From AC-32 sp963728765 (GTDB lineage Bacteria; Actinomycetota; Thermoleophilia; Gaiellales; Gaiellaceae), in contig CAVSKX010000001.1 of assembly GCA_963728765.1 (NCBI GenBank), positions 186,001 through 250,000 on the forward strand: 64,000 bases of DNA. Direction: 5' to 3'. This document shows, piece by piece, positions 16,619 to 26,007 of the stretch; the first letter of the stretch is position 1; each line of letters starts with the position of its first letter. The notes beneath the pieces are model-generated. The model did no database searches. It was given only the letters and a program-made list of their open reading frames with translations, and was not told the origin of the DNA. Both the position numbers and the translations under genes were made by a program.

Positions 16619-17809
16619 GTGCGGGAGCTGCGCGAGGTCTTCTACGTCGACGGCGTCCGCACGGCGTTCGGGCGGGCCGGCCCGAAGGGCGTCTTCTGGC
16701 GCACCCGCGCCGACGACATGGGCGTCAAGGTGGTGCGCGAGGCGCTGCGGCGCAACCCGACGCTGCCCCCCGAGCGGATCGACGACGTGGTCATGGCGGC
16801 GACCGCGCAGGTCGGCGACCAGGGGCTCACGCTCGGCCGCGACGTCGCGCTCCTGGCCGGGCTGCCGCAGACGGTGCCGGGCTTCGCCGTCGACCGCATG
16901 TGCGCCGGGGCCCTCACCGCGGTCACGGCGGGCGCAGGCGAGATCGCAATGGGCGCGGCAGACGTCGTTCTCGCTGGCGGAGTCGAGCACATGGGCCACC
17001 ACCCGATGGGTGACGACGTCGACTTCAACCCGCGGTTCGTCGCGGAGCGGCTCGTCGACACGTCGGCGGTGACCATGGGCGCGACGGCCGAGAACCTGCA
17101 CGACCGCTACCCACAGCTGACGAAGGAGGCGGCCGACGCGTACGCCGTGCGGTCGCAGCAGCGGGCCGCGGCGGCCTGGAAGAACGGCGTGATGCGCGAG
17201 ACGGTCGTGCCGATGTCGGTCTTCACCGACGACGGCTGGCGAATGGCCGACCGCGACGAGTTCCTCCGCTCCGACACGAGCATGGAGGCGCTGGCGACGC
17301 TGCCGACGCCCTTCCGCGCCGGCGGCCGGGTGACCGCCGGGAACTCCGCCGGGCTCACGGACGGCGCGACGGTGTCCGTGCTCTGCTCGGACGCGGGCGC
17401 GCGCGAGCATTCGCTGGACCCGCGAATGCGCCTCGTCTCGTACGCCTTCGCGGGCGTGGAGCCCGAGCTGATGGGGCTCGGGCCGGTGCCGGCGACGCGG
17501 AAGGCACTCGAGCGAGCGGGTCTCCAGCTCGACGATCTCGGGCTCTTCGAGCTGAACGAGCCGTTCGCGGTGCAGGTGCTCAGCTGGTGCGACGGCCTCG
17601 GCGTCGACCCCGAGGACGAGCGCCTGAACCCGTACGGCGGCGCGATCGCGTGCGGCCACCCGCTCGCCGCGACCGGTGTGCGGCTGCTGGCGCAGCTCGC
17701 ATACGGCTTCCGCGAGCGGCCGGAGGTGCGCTACGGACTTACCGCGCTCTGCGTCGGGATGGGCATGGGCGCCGCGTTGATTTGGGAGAACGTCGCTGCC
17801 GGACACTGA
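16619..17809 (+). CDS. fadA: Acetyl-CoA acyltransferase (thiolase)
   Basis: 396 aa from GTG 16619. Thiolytic cleavage of 3-ketoacyl-CoA, the last beta-oxidation step. Nucleophile C95 in DRMCAGAL, GGVEHMGHHPMG in the loop domain, NEPFAVQ, H347 in GGAIACGHPLAATG and general acid/base C378 in CVGMGMG are all in place. The upstream TTG 16601 gives a poorer N-terminus. An imperfect palindrome of CGTCACGG and CCGTGACG lies just upstream (16571-16600). Overlaps fadB, with which it forms the trifunctional enzyme. Confidence 0.93.
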   Translation: MRELREVFYVDGVRTAFGRAGPKGVFWRTRADDMGVKVVREALRRNPTLPPERIDDVVMAATAQVGDQGLTLGRDVALLAGLPQTVPGFAVDRMCAGALTAVTAGAGEIAMGAADVVLAGGVEHMGHHPMGDDVDFNPRFVAERLVDTSAVTMGATAENLHDRYPQLTKEAADAYAVRSQQRAAAAWKNGVMRETVVPMSVFTDDGWRMADRDEFLRSDTSMEALATLPTPFRAGGRVTAGNSAGLTDGATVSVLCSDAGAREHSLDPRMRLVSYAFAGVEPELMGLGPVPATRKALERAGLQLDDLGLFELNEPFAVQVLSWCDGLGVDPEDERLNPYGGAIACGHPLAATGVRLLAQLAYGFRERPEVRYGLTALCVGMGMGAALIWENVAAGH

Positions 17810-19772
17810 GTTCAAGCTCGCGGCGGTCGAGCACGACGCCGGGCGCGTCGCGCTCGTGACGATCGACAACGGCGAGGACTACACCAAGCCGACCTTCTTC
17901 GGCCGCACCGCGCTGGAGTCGCTCGAGCGGCTGCTGCCGGAGCTCGAAGAGGGCACCTGGACGGCGCTCGTGCTGACCGGCAAGCCGTTCGTGTTCGCGG
18001 CCGGCGCGGACATCACCGAGTTTCCGAACGCGACGCGCGAGCTCGCGATCGAAGGGAGCCGCGCGGGGCACGAGCTCTTCGGCCGGATCCGGGCGTTGCC
18101 GTTCCCGACCCTCGCCGCAGTCAACGGCGCGTGCCTCGGCGGGGGCGTCGAGATCGCGCTGCATTGCGACGCGCGCACGATCTCCACCGCGGTGCGGCAC
18201 TTCGCCTGCCCGGAGTGCTTCCTCGGCATCGTCCCCGCTTGGGGCGGGACGCAGCTCGTGCCGCGCCTCGTCGGCGCGGAGACGGCCGTCAAGTTCGTCG
18301 TCGCGAACCCGATGCGGCAGAACCGGATGCTGACCGGCCCGGAAGTGTTCGAGCTCGGCTTCGCCGATCACTTGCTGGAACCGGCCGAGTTCCTGGACGA
18401 GTCGATCGCGTTCGCCCTCGAGCTCTCAGCGAACAGTGACAGTCACAGTGACAGTCACAGTGACAGTCACTCTGCGGCGGAAGTGATACGGAAGGCGCGC
18501 GGAAGGCTCGACGGACAGGTCCACGGCGCCGCGCAGGCACCGTACAAAGCGCTCGACCTGATCGAAGGCGCGCTTTCCGGCTGGTCGCTCGAACAGGGCT
18601 ACGCCGCGGAAGAGGAGGCGGTGGGCGAGCTGCTGCCGGGCCGGCAGGCACAGGCGTCGCTCTACGCGTTCGACCTGGTCGACCGCCGTGCGAAGCGGCC
18701 GCCGGGGAAGCCGCAAGCAGAGCCGCGGCCGATCAAGAAGGTCGGCCTTGTGGGCGCAGGCCTGATGGCCGCCCAGCTCGCCGCGCTGTTCCTGCGCAGG
18801 CTCGAGATCCCCGTGGCCATCCGCGACGTGAGCGAGGAGGCACTCGCCTCGGCGCGGGAGACGATCGACGAAGCGCTCACCGAGCAGGTCGCGAAAGGCC
18901 GCTACGACGAAGGCAAGGCGCGCTTCCTCTCCTCGCTCGTCTCCACCTCCACGAGCTACGACGATTTCGCCGACTGCGACTTCGTCCTCGAAGCGGTCTT
19001 CGAGGAGCTCGAGGTCAAGCAGCGGGTCTTCGCGGAGCTGCGGGAGCACACGAAACCGGAGTGCGTCCTCGCGACTAACACCTCTAGCCTCTCCGTCGCC
19101 GAGATGGGCGCCGACGTCGGAATCCACTTCTTCAACCCGGTCGCCGTGCTGCCGCTGGTCGAGCTCGTGCGCACTCCCGACACCGACGACGAGACGCTCG
19201 CCACCGCCTGGGCCTTCGCCGAGCAGCTGCGCAAGCGCCCGGTGCTCGTGGCCGACGCGCCCGCGTTCGTCGTCAACCGCGTCCTCACACGCCTGATGAG
19301 CGTCGTCCTCGACGCGATCGAGCACGGCACCGATCCCGACGAGGCGGACGACGCGATCCTGCGCCTGGGCCTGCCGATGGCGCCGTCGGTCCTGCTGCAG
19401 ATGGTCGGGCCGCGCGTCGCGAACCACGTGCTCGAGACGCTCCACGAGGCCTACCCCGACCGCTTCGGGCTTTCACGAACGCTCGCCAACTACGCCGAGG
19501 GCAGCGACGAGATCGCCGTAGCCGCGCACGACCCGCGCACACAGGACGAGATTCTCGAGAGCGCGCTCGAGGCGCTCGCGGACGAGGTCCGACACCTGCT
19601 CGAGGAGGGCGTCGTCGCCGAGGCGAAGGACGTCGACACGGCGCTGCTGCTGGGTGCCGGCTGGCCCTTCTGGCTCGGGGGGATCACCAAGCACCTCGAC
19701 CAGACGGGCATTTCGGAGAGGATGTGCGGGCGCCCCCTCGCCGAGATCGGAGCGGGAGCGCCCACGCGATGA
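17796..19772 (+). CDS. fadB: Trifunctional fatty-acid oxidation enzyme (enoyl-CoA hydratase / 3-hydroxyacyl-CoA dehydrogenase)
   Basis: 658 aa if started at CTG 17796, which follows a GGGAGAA at proper spacing and overlaps fadA; the next standard start, GTG 17856, would remove the first beta-strand that homologues possess. Residues 1-~205 form the crotonase domain with AAGADI and the GACLGGGVEIAL oxyanion loop; then a short (Ser-Asp-Ser-His)3 linker at 214-225; from ~315 the NAD-binding domain (GLVGAGLMAAQLA), HFFNPV, and the C-terminal dehydrogenase domains. Catalyses hydration and dehydrogenation in beta-oxidation. Confidence 0.92.
   Translation: MPDTEFKLAAVEHDAGRVALVTIDNGEDYTKPTFFGRTALESLERLLPELEEGTWTALVLTGKPFVFAAGADITEFPNATRELAIEGSRAGHELFGRIRALPFPTLAAVNGACLGGGVEIALHCDARTISTAVRHFACPECFLGIVPAWGGTQLVPRLVGAETAVKFVVANPMRQNRMLTGPEVFELGFADHLLEPAEFLDESIAFALELSANSDSHSDSHSDSHSAAEVIRKARGRLDGQVHGAAQAPYKALDLIEGALSGWSLEQGYAAEEEAVGELLPGRQAQASLYAFDLVDRRAKRPPGKPQAEPRPIKKVGLVGAGLMAAQLAALFLRRLEIPVAIRDVSEEALASARETIDEALTEQVAKGRYDEGKARFLSSLVSTSTSYDDFADCDFVLEAVFEELEVKQRVFAELREHTKPECVLATNTSSLSVAEMGADVGIHFFNPVAVLPLVELVRTPDTDDETLATAWAFAEQLRKRPVLVADAPAFVVNRVLTRLMSVVLDAIEHGTDPDEADDAILRLGLPMAPSVLLQMVGPRVANHVLETLHEAYPDRFGLSRTLANYAEGSDEIAVAAHDPRTQDEILESALEALADEVRHLLEEGVVAEAKDVDTALLLGAGWPFWLGGITKHLDQTGISERMCGRPLAEIGAGAPTR
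18435..18470 (+). repeat. In-frame 12-bp microsatellite (AGTGACAGTCAC x3) within fadB
   Basis: Three perfect tandem copies of AGTGACAGTCAC, itself nearly palindromic (GTGAC-A-GTCAC), encode Ser-Asp-Ser-His three times in the junction after the hydratase domain. Copy-number change by slippage would stay in frame. Confidence 0.95.
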
Positions 19773-20356
19773 GCGACGACTGGCGAATCCGGATCGAACT
19801 GGGCGAGACCGGCCATGCCGACACCCTCCTCGGCAGGCTCGGCTTCGACCTCGGCTCGGACGAGGCCCAGCGCCTTGCGAAGGAGCTCCAGGGCCATCGG
19901 CTCGCAGTCTCGAACGACGAGGACACCGTGTTCGTCTACGTCGACGCGGCGGCGCAGGCCGACCAGGCCCGGAAGATCGTCGAGGCGGAGCTGCAAGACG
20001 AAGGGATCGAGGCGGAGGCGATCACCGAGCACTGGCTGCCCGGGGAGGAGCGCTGGTCGGGCGAGCCGCCGTCGGAGACCTGGGAGGAAGAGGTCATCGA
20101 GCACGGCCACGCGCCCTGGGAAGTGCGGGTCGAGCTGCCGTCCCACGAGGAAGCCGACAAGCTGGCCGACGAGCTCGAGCGCGAGGGCTTCGACGTGGCG
20201 CGGCGCTGGCGCTACCTGATCGTCGGCTCGGGCTCCGAGGAGGAGGCCCGCGCCCTCGCGAAGCGAGTCCACGGCGACGCCGAGCCGGGCGGCGAGGTCG
20301 TGTGGGAGGTCACGCCCCAGAACCCGTTCGCCGTCTTCGGCGGCCTGGGCGGCTAG
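19769..20356 (+). CDS. Two-domain SPOR/RraB-like protein, function unknown
   Basis: 195 aa from ATG 19769, overlapping fadB as ATGA. Composed of two similar ~75-residue beta-alpha-beta domains (WRIRIELGETGHADTLLGRLGF and WEVRVELPSHEEADKLADELEREGF are the corresponding first strands and helices), each continuing with a VYVDAA- or LIVGSGS-type strand and an EEEARALAKRV-type helix. The fold pattern resembles RraB/SPOR-like ferredoxin folds. Acidic, soluble. Coupling to fadB does not reveal a function. Confidence 0.8.
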   Translation: MSDDWRIRIELGETGHADTLLGRLGFDLGSDEAQRLAKELQGHRLAVSNDEDTVFVYVDAAAQADQARKIVEAELQDEGIEAEAITEHWLPGEERWSGEPPSETWEEEVIEHGHAPWEVRVELPSHEEADKLADELEREGFDVARRWRYLIVGSGSEEEARALAKRVHGDAEPGGEVVWEVTPQNPFAVFGGLGG

Positions 20357-20378
20357 GCCGAACACCCGAACCGTCGGC

Positions 20379-20384
20379 TATACT
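20379..20384 (+). promoter_or_regulatory. Possible -10 box of the helicase gene
   Basis: TATACT lies 82 nt before the helicase ATG in an intergenic region, one of few AT-rich hexamers here. No convincing -35 hexamer is seen at 17 nt. Confidence 0.3.
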
Positions 20385-20465
20385 TCCCGTGCGACGCTCG
20401 CCGAGGCAGATTCCTGCGGGCGCGCTCTCTCACTGAGATTCGCGGCACGGCGACGTGCTGCAGAC

Positions 20466-22931
20466 ATGCAGGAAACGACTGAGCAACCGACCCTGGCGCC
20501 GGAGGCTCCGGATGGCCTAGCCGCATCCGCCCTTCAGGCGGAAGCGTGGGCGGGGGAGCCCTTCCTCCACCCGGACGAAGATCCGGCGATCGCGCTCGCG
20601 CCCGGGACGGCGCGGCGCCGCGCACTCGACGACGCACTCGCCGAGATGGAGGCGGGCGAGCGCGAGCCGACGTACGACTGGAGACGACGCTACGCGCTGA
20701 TGCTCGGGCTCGAGCGCGTGCTCTCAGAAGAGCAGCCGCGCCTCGCCTCGGGCACAGAGCTGCGGCGCCACCAGGTCGACGCGCTGGCCGGGATGCTGAC
20801 GGAGATGATCGCCGCCACGCAGGCGGCGCAGGAGAACGGAAACGGCAACGGTGAGGCCGCGGAGGCCGTCGCCGAGGCCGAGGAGGAAGAGGAGGATCTC
20901 GGCGTCCACCTCGAGGAGCGGTCGGAGGAGCTCGAGCTCCCCGAGGAGCACAAGGGCAAAGACCCGGGTGCGAGCCGCCGCTACCGGTTCCGCCACCCGA
21001 CCGCGTCCGGCAAGACGATCGCCGCCGCGGGGTTCGTCGAGTCGGCGCGGACGCTCGGCGTCCTGATCCTCACCCACCGCCGCCTGCTCGTCTCCCAGTT
21101 CCACCGCGAGCTGAAGGCGGAGGGCTACGGCGGCCGCTTCGAGGACGCGATCCTCAAGGGCACGAGCTCAAAGAAGAAGGCGCCCGTGACGGTCCAGACG
21201 TACGCCTGGTTCGCCAGGCACTGGCAGGACCTCGACCCGAATGCGTACCACCTCGTGATCGCCGACGAGGCGCATACCGCCCTCGGCGAGAAGACGAGCC
21301 ACGCGATCCGCAGTTTCTCGAACCCGATCTACATCGGCATGACGGCGACCGAGCAGCTGATCGCGAAGCAGGTCTCGGACGTCTTCCCGGCCTCGATCGA
21401 CGAGCTCCCGCTCGGCGACGCCGCGCGGCGCGGGCTGATTGCGCCGCTGCGCTGTTTGCGCGTCCCGCCGGCCGCTGCGATCTCGTCGGTGCCGATCGTC
21501 GGCGGCGACTTCGAGGAGCGCGCCCTGGCCGCCGTCCTCGACCACCAGGCTCTGAACCAGGCCGCCGCTAGCCTCTACCGCGACCGCTTCGACAACACGC
21601 CCGGCATCGTCTACGCGGCCGGCGTCGAGCACGCCTACAACCTCGCCAAGGAGTTCCGCGCGGTGGGGCTGAAGGCGGAAGCGGTCAGCGGCCGAACGCC
21701 GCCGCTGCAGCTCGCCGAGACGTTGGCCGCGTACGAGCGCGGCGAGATCAACGTCCTGATCAACGCGATGCTGCTCGCCGAGGGCTGGAACTCACCTCGC
21801 GCGACGGTCTGCATGCACCTCGCGCCGACCGCCTCGCGCCGCGTCTACCAGCAGCGCATCGGCCGGATCATGCGCATGCAACCGCGCAAGGAGGCGGGCG
21901 TCGTAGTCGACTTCGTGCCCAAGGGTGCGACGCACAACGAGCGCGTCGTCTCCCTCCACAGCCTGCTGGACGCCGACTTCTACCGTGAGGGGGCGCGCGT
22001 CACGCCTGCACCCCGGCGGCGGGTTCAGCGCCGGGCGCGGCGGAAGCTCTCGCCGGCGCCGTGGCTGGTGCCGGTCACGCCGGACGTGAAGCGTCGCCTC
22101 GCCGTGATCGATCGCGAGTGGCAGCGCGTCGACCCGCGCTTCCTCGACGACGACGAGCAGCTCTACTGGGCCACGATCGCCGGCCGCGCCGTCCGCTTCG
22201 ACGAGCGAGTCGAGTTCGTGAAGAAGTTCACCGAGGGCAAGGCGAGCCGGGGCGCACTCGAGCAGTTCCTGAATGCGTGCGCGGCCGAGAACCCGAACCG
22301 GCGCCTGCGGCTGACCGCGCTGGCCGACCGCGTCTCCATGACGGTCGACCGCGCGAGCTTCGACGACCTCGTCACCCTCGTCACGCAGGCCCCGACCTGG
22401 GAGAAGGACCGCGTGCACGGCGTACGGACGCTGCTGCGCGCGCTGGGCGACGGCAAGGCCGACGCGCCCGAGCAGATCCTCGCGCGCTGGACCTGGCGGC
22501 TCGCGCGCTCCACGCGCAAGGTGCAGGACCGCCGTGCGAGCGCCGAGTTCCCCGAGGCGAAGCGGCTCCTGGGCGCACTCGCGAACTCCCGCGGGCACCG
22601 GCACGAGGAGAACGCGGCGAAGCTCGTGAACGCCGCGCTCGACCAGTCCCGCGAGGTCGGCGCCGCCCTCCTGGCCTCGGCCGAGGGCTACACGCCGCGG
22701 GCGAACCAGCTGATCGACGCGGCCCGCGAGCGACTGGGCACGATCCAGGAGGTCGCGAACGCACTGGCCGACAACCTGCCGGCCCCGAAGGCCTCGGGCG
22801 GCCGCTCACGGCGGCGGCGGCGCAAGCGCAAGAAGAAGGGCCAGGGCCAGCAGCAGGCGCAGCAGCAGCAGAACGGCGCCGCGCCCAGGGCCGGGCAGGA
22901 GCAGGAAACCGCTCCGGCCACTGAGGCGTAA
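20466..22931 (+). CDS. Superfamily 2 DEAD/DEAH-type helicase
   Basis: 821 aa. Helicase core: HPTASGKT (motif I, ~residue 178), THRRLL (Ia), QTYAW, IADEAHTAL (motif II, DEAH), GMTATE (motif III), then domain 2 with GIVYAAGVEHA, VLINAMLLAEGWNSP (motif V) and QQRIGRIMRMQP (motif VI). An acidic insertion (~120-165) containing poly-Glu precedes motif I. The ~300-residue C-terminal part is helical and ends in a strongly basic RRRRRKRKKK tract followed by a Gln-rich tail, probably for RNA or DNA binding. Domain order resembles restriction/repair-type SF2 helicases (SSL2-like). The substrate is not known. Confidence 0.88.
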   Translation: MQETTEQPTLAPEAPDGLAASALQAEAWAGEPFLHPDEDPAIALAPGTARRRALDDALAEMEAGEREPTYDWRRRYALMLGLERVLSEEQPRLASGTELRRHQVDALAGMLTEMIAATQAAQENGNGNGEAAEAVAEAEEEEEDLGVHLEERSEELELPEEHKGKDPGASRRYRFRHPTASGKTIAAAGFVESARTLGVLILTHRRLLVSQFHRELKAEGYGGRFEDAILKGTSSKKKAPVTVQTYAWFARHWQDLDPNAYHLVIADEAHTALGEKTSHAIRSFSNPIYIGMTATEQLIAKQVSDVFPASIDELPLGDAARRGLIAPLRCLRVPPAAAISSVPIVGGDFEERALAAVLDHQALNQAAASLYRDRFDNTPGIVYAAGVEHAYNLAKEFRAVGLKAEAVSGRTPPLQLAETLAAYERGEINVLINAMLLAEGWNSPRATVCMHLAPTASRRVYQQRIGRIMRMQPRKEAGVVVDFVPKGATHNERVVSLHSLLDADFYREGARVTPAPRRRVQRRARRKLSPAPWLVPVTPDVKRRLAVIDREWQRVDPRFLDDDEQLYWATIAGRAVRFDERVEFVKKFTEGKASRGALEQFLNACAAENPNRRLRLTALADRVSMTVDRASFDDLVTLVTQAPTWEKDRVHGVRTLLRALGDGKADAPEQILARWTWRLARSTRKVQDRRASAEFPEAKRLLGALANSRGHRHEENAAKLVNAALDQSREVGAALLASAEGYTPRANQLIDAARERLGTIQEVANALADNLPAPKASGGRSRRRRRKRKKKGQGQQQAQQQQNGAAPRAGQEQETAPATEA

Positions 22932-22966
22932 CGCCTCATGCTTAAGCCAGACTGAAGCTCTAGCCC

Positions 22967-24613
22967 ATGGACGGGCGTTCTCTCCTGCTCCTTCCGATCG
23001 CCTTCGGCGCGGGAATCGTGACCGCGGTCTCGCCGTGCGTGTTCCCGGTGCTGCCGATCCTCTTCGCGGGAGGCGCGAGCGGCGGCCGGCGGCGGCCGTA
23101 CGCGATCATCGCCGGCCTCGTCGCGAGCTTTGCGACCTTCACCCTGGTCGCGACGTGGCTGCTGGAGCAGCTGCACCTGCCGCAGGACTTCCTGCGCGAC
23201 CTCTCGATCGCGCTCCTGTTCGTCGTCGCGGCGATGCTGATCTTTCCGCGCTTCGCCGTGCTGCTCGAGCGGCCGTTCGCTTCCCTCAGCAGACGTGCTC
23301 CGAGCAGCGACCTCGGCGGCGGCTTCCTCCTCGGTGCGAGCCTCGGTCTCGTGTTCGTGCCCTGCGGCGGGCCCGTGATCGCCGCGGTCTCGGCCAATGC
23401 CGCCCGCCTCGAGCTGGGGCCGAAGACGGTCGCGGTCACGCTGGCCTACGCACTCGGCGCGGCGATTCCGATGCTCGCCGTGGCCGCGCTCGGACAGGGC
23501 GCCACCCGGCGGCTGCGGGCCAACGCCGCCCGCCTGCGGCTCGCCTTCGGCGTGCTGATGGCGGTTGCGGCGCTCGCCATCGCCTTCGACGCCGACCGCC
23601 GGTTGCAGACGTGGTTCCCCGACTACACGCACGCGCTGCAGGGTCTCGAGCGCAGCTCCGTCGCGAACGACGAGCTCGGAAAGCTGCAGCACCGGGGCGC
23701 GTCGCCCTTCCAGGAGGCCGCGTCCGGCTCGCTCACCGACTATGGCGCCGCGCCGCCGTTCACCGGAATCTCGGAGTGGCTGCACTCACGCCCCCTCACC
23801 CTCGACCAGCTGCGCGGGAAGGTCGTGCTCGTCGACTTCTGGACCTACTCGTGCATCAACTGCCTGCGGACGCTTCCGCACCTCGAGGCCTGGGACCGGC
23901 GCTACCGCAAGGCGGGGCTCGTGATCGTCGGCGTCCACACGCCGGAGTTCGCGTTCGAGCACGTCGTGTCGAACGTGCGCGAGGCCTCTCGGAAGCTCGG
24001 TGTCCGCTATCCGGTCGCGATCGACAACGACTACGACACCTGGAACGCGTACGGGAACGACGCCTGGCCGGCCGAGTACCTGATCGACCGCCGCGGCCAT
24101 GTCCGCGAGATCAAGAAGGGCGAGGGGCAGTACGACGAGACCGAGCGATCGATCAGGACGCTGCTCGGCGAATCCGGCGCCACACAGCTGGCGATGGTCA
24201 AGGACCGCACGCCGCAGCATCTGACGACGCCGGAGTCGTACCTCGGCTGGGCGCGTCTTGCCCGCTACGTGGGGTCGCCGATCACGCCCGACCGGGTGGC
24301 CACATACCGCTTCCCGCGCGAAATCGCGCTGAACAACCTCTCCTACGCGGGGCGCTGGACCGTGGGGCGCGAGCGGATCGTCGCCGGCCGGCGCGCGCGG
24401 CTGCGGCTGCACTTCCTCGCCCAGCAGGTCTACCTCGTGCTCGGCGGCCGCGGGCGGATGCAGGTGTTCGTCGGCGGCCGCCCGGTGAAGACGGTGCGCG
24501 TAGACGGCCTCAGCCGGCTCTACACGCTGCTGACCTACCCCCGGCTGAGTGAAGGCGCGCTCGAGCTCCGCTTCACGCCGGGGGTCTCGGCGTACGCCTT
24601 CACCTTCGGGTAG
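22967..24613 (+). CDS. DipZ-type fusion: CcdA-like transporter, redoxin and C-terminal beta domain
   Basis: 548 aa. Residues 1-~210 are a CcdA/DsbD-type membrane domain whose first helix carries the redox Cys (VSPCVFPVLPILF) and a later helix the partner (VFVPCGGPVIAA). From ~275 a thioredoxin-like domain has the active site CINC in WTYSCINCLRTLP, followed by GVHTPEF and NDAWPAEYLIDRRG. The last ~120 residues form a beta-sandwich domain typical of actinobacterial DipZ. Transfers electrons from the cytoplasm to extracytoplasmic thiols, for example in cytochrome c or cupredoxin maturation. Confidence 0.92.
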   Translation: MDGRSLLLLPIAFGAGIVTAVSPCVFPVLPILFAGGASGGRRRPYAIIAGLVASFATFTLVATWLLEQLHLPQDFLRDLSIALLFVVAAMLIFPRFAVLLERPFASLSRRAPSSDLGGGFLLGASLGLVFVPCGGPVIAAVSANAARLELGPKTVAVTLAYALGAAIPMLAVAALGQGATRRLRANAARLRLAFGVLMAVAALAIAFDADRRLQTWFPDYTHALQGLERSSVANDELGKLQHRGASPFQEAASGSLTDYGAAPPFTGISEWLHSRPLTLDQLRGKVVLVDFWTYSCINCLRTLPHLEAWDRRYRKAGLVIVGVHTPEFAFEHVVSNVREASRKLGVRYPVAIDNDYDTWNAYGNDAWPAEYLIDRRGHVREIKKGEGQYDETERSIRTLLGESGATQLAMVKDRTPQHLTTPESYLGWARLARYVGSPITPDRVATYRFPREIALNNLSYAGRWTVGRERIVAGRRARLRLHFLAQQVYLVLGGRGRMQVFVGGRPVKTVRVDGLSRLYTLLTYPRLSEGALELRFTPGVSAYAFTFG

Positions 24614-24625
24614 AACCGATGAGAT

Positions 24626-24641
24626 CTCGGCTGCAGCCGAG
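24626..24641. repeat. Perfect 16-bp palindrome upstream of VOC gene
   Basis: CTCGGCTGCAGCCGAG is fully self-complementary with no loop, located 40 bp upstream of ATG 24681. Without a loop it suits a dimeric DNA-binding protein better than an RNA hairpin. Regulator unknown. Confidence 0.45.
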
Positions 24642-24680
24642 TCGTAAGCAGTCGACACCCCGACAGGAGGAGGAGGACGT

Positions 24681-25046
24681 ATGGCCGGACAGATCGTGCA
24701 CCTCGAGATCCCCGCGGACGACACCGGACAGGCGCGCGAGTTTTGGGGCTCGCTCTTCGGGTGGCAGTTCGAGACCTACCCGGGGCCGTCCGAGTACCAC
24801 ATGACGCGGCTCGCCGAGCAGCAAGGAGCGGCGATCCTCAGCGGTGAAGGCAAGAAAGGGACGCGTCCCTACTTCGACGTCGACGACATCAATGCCGGTG
24901 TCGCTCGCGTGAAGGAGCTCGGCGGACAGGCCGACGACGCGATGCCGGTTCCGCAGATGGGCTGGTTCGCGACCGCCACGGACCCGCACGGCAACGAGTT
25001 CGGGCTCTGGCAGACCGATCCGTCGGCGCCGACGCCGGAGGGCTAG
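24681..25046 (+). CDS. VOC-family (glyoxalase-like) protein
   Basis: 121 aa with an AGGAGGAGGAGG ribosome site. Single VOC module pair: VHLEIPADDTGQAREFWGSLFGWQ, RPYFDVDDINAGVARVKELGG, and the C-terminal TATDPHGNEFGLWQTD. Similar to small bleomycin-resistance/lactoylglutathione lyase-like proteins found across Actinomycetota. Specific substrate unknown. Convergent with the PAC2 gene; a hairpin lies between. Confidence 0.88.
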   Translation: MAGQIVHLEIPADDTGQAREFWGSLFGWQFETYPGPSEYHMTRLAEQQGAAILSGEGKKGTRPYFDVDDINAGVARVKELGGQADDAMPVPQMGWFATATDPHGNEFGLWQTDPSAPTPEG

Positions 25047-25052
25047 CGCGTC

Positions 25053-25086
25053 AGAGGGACGCACGGGCAGAGCCCGCACGTCCTCT
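25053..25086. terminator. Bidirectional hairpin between convergent genes
   Basis: Nested stem: AGAGG(G)ACG on the left pairs with CGTCCTCT on the right, enclosing an inner CGGGC-AGA-GCCCG hairpin. It sits between the VOC stop (25046) and the PAC2 stop (25108) and could stop transcription from both sides, although no U-tract follows. Confidence 0.55.
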
Positions 25087-25107
25087 TAGCGGCACGGCAA
25101 GCGGCGC

Positions 25108-25998
25108 CTACTGTTCTCGGGCGGCGTCCTCGCCGCCGCCGTCCTGCTCGCGCTCGCGGAGGAAGCGCGTCAGCTCGGCGGCGAGCGCGTCGCCCGACGG
25201 CAGCTCCGTTGCCTCCTCGAGCTGGTCGGCGCGGCGCTCGAGCTCCTCGACGTAGGCGGCCGTCTCCTCGTCGGACGCGACCGCCTCGCTGACCTGCTCC
25301 TCGTAGGAGCGCGCGGCCTCCTCCAGCTCGTCGCCGTCGACGGTCGCGCCGATCAGCGTGCCCAGCCGCTCGCAGAGCGCCAGCGCGCCGCGCGGGCTCG
25401 GCGTCAGCGAGACGTAGTGCGGCACCGCCGCCCACAGGCTCGCCGACGCGATCTCGCGCTGGCTGCAGACGTCGTGGAGGACGCCGACGATCCCGGTCGG
25501 CCCCTCGTAGCGTGACGCCGAAAGCCCCAGCCGCTCGACAAGCTCCTCGTCGGTCGCGCTCCCCGTCACGGGCGCCGGCCGCGTGTGCGGCACGTCCGCG
25601 AGCAGCGCGCCGAGCGTGATCATCAGCTCCACGCCGATGTCCTTCGCGAGGCCGACGACGAGGTCGCTGAAGGTACGCCAGCGGAGGTTCGGCTCGATGC
25701 CGAGCAGGAGCACGATGTCGCGGTCGAGACCGTCGGGGCGCGCGTGGTAGAAGGCGGTCTCCGGCCAGTCGATCCGGCGCGTCAGGCCTTCCTCGAGCGA
25801 GACGTGCGGCCGCGTCGCCTGGAAGTCGAAGAAGTCCTCAGGGTCGACCTCGGCGAAGCGCTCCGCGCCCCAGGTCTTGGCGAGGTAGCCGGCGGCGAGG
25901 GTGGCGGCCTGCGCCCCGTCGTTCCAGCCGCGAAACGCGGCGACGAGCACCGGCCTAGTGAGCTCCGGCCGCCGGTCGATGCGAAGCTCCTCGGCCAC
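25108..25998 (-). CDS. PAC2-family protein (proteasome assembly chaperone-like)
   Basis: 296 aa. Begins with LTRPVLVAAFRGWNDGAQAATLAAGYL, the hallmark of actinobacterial PAC2 proteins, and contains LGIEPNLRWRTF, MITLGALLADVPHTRPAPVTG, GPTGIVGVLHDVC and SLWAAVPHYVSLTPSP. The C-terminal ~80 residues are an acidic coiled coil (EELERRADQLEEATE). In eukaryotes PAC2 helps assemble proteasomes; the bacterial role is unproven. Supports an actinobacterial host. Confidence 0.92.
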   Translation of the reverse strand: MAEELRIDRRPELTRPVLVAAFRGWNDGAQAATLAAGYLAKTWGAERFAEVDPEDFFDFQATRPHVSLEEGLTRRIDWPETAFYHARPDGLDRDIVLLLGIEPNLRWRTFSDLVVGLAKDIGVELMITLGALLADVPHTRPAPVTGSATDEELVERLGLSASRYEGPTGIVGVLHDVCSQREIASASLWAAVPHYVSLTPSPRGALALCERLGTLIGATVDGDELEEAARSYEEQVSEAVASDEETAAYVEELERRADQLEEATELPSGDALAAELTRFLREREQDGGGEDAAREQ

Positions 25999-26007
25999 CC
26001 GCTCAGT

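Noticed and set aside
20466..22931. Reading the SF2 helicase as part of a restriction or defence island
   Set aside because: No methyltransferase, nuclease or other defence gene adjoins it; neighbours are metabolic.
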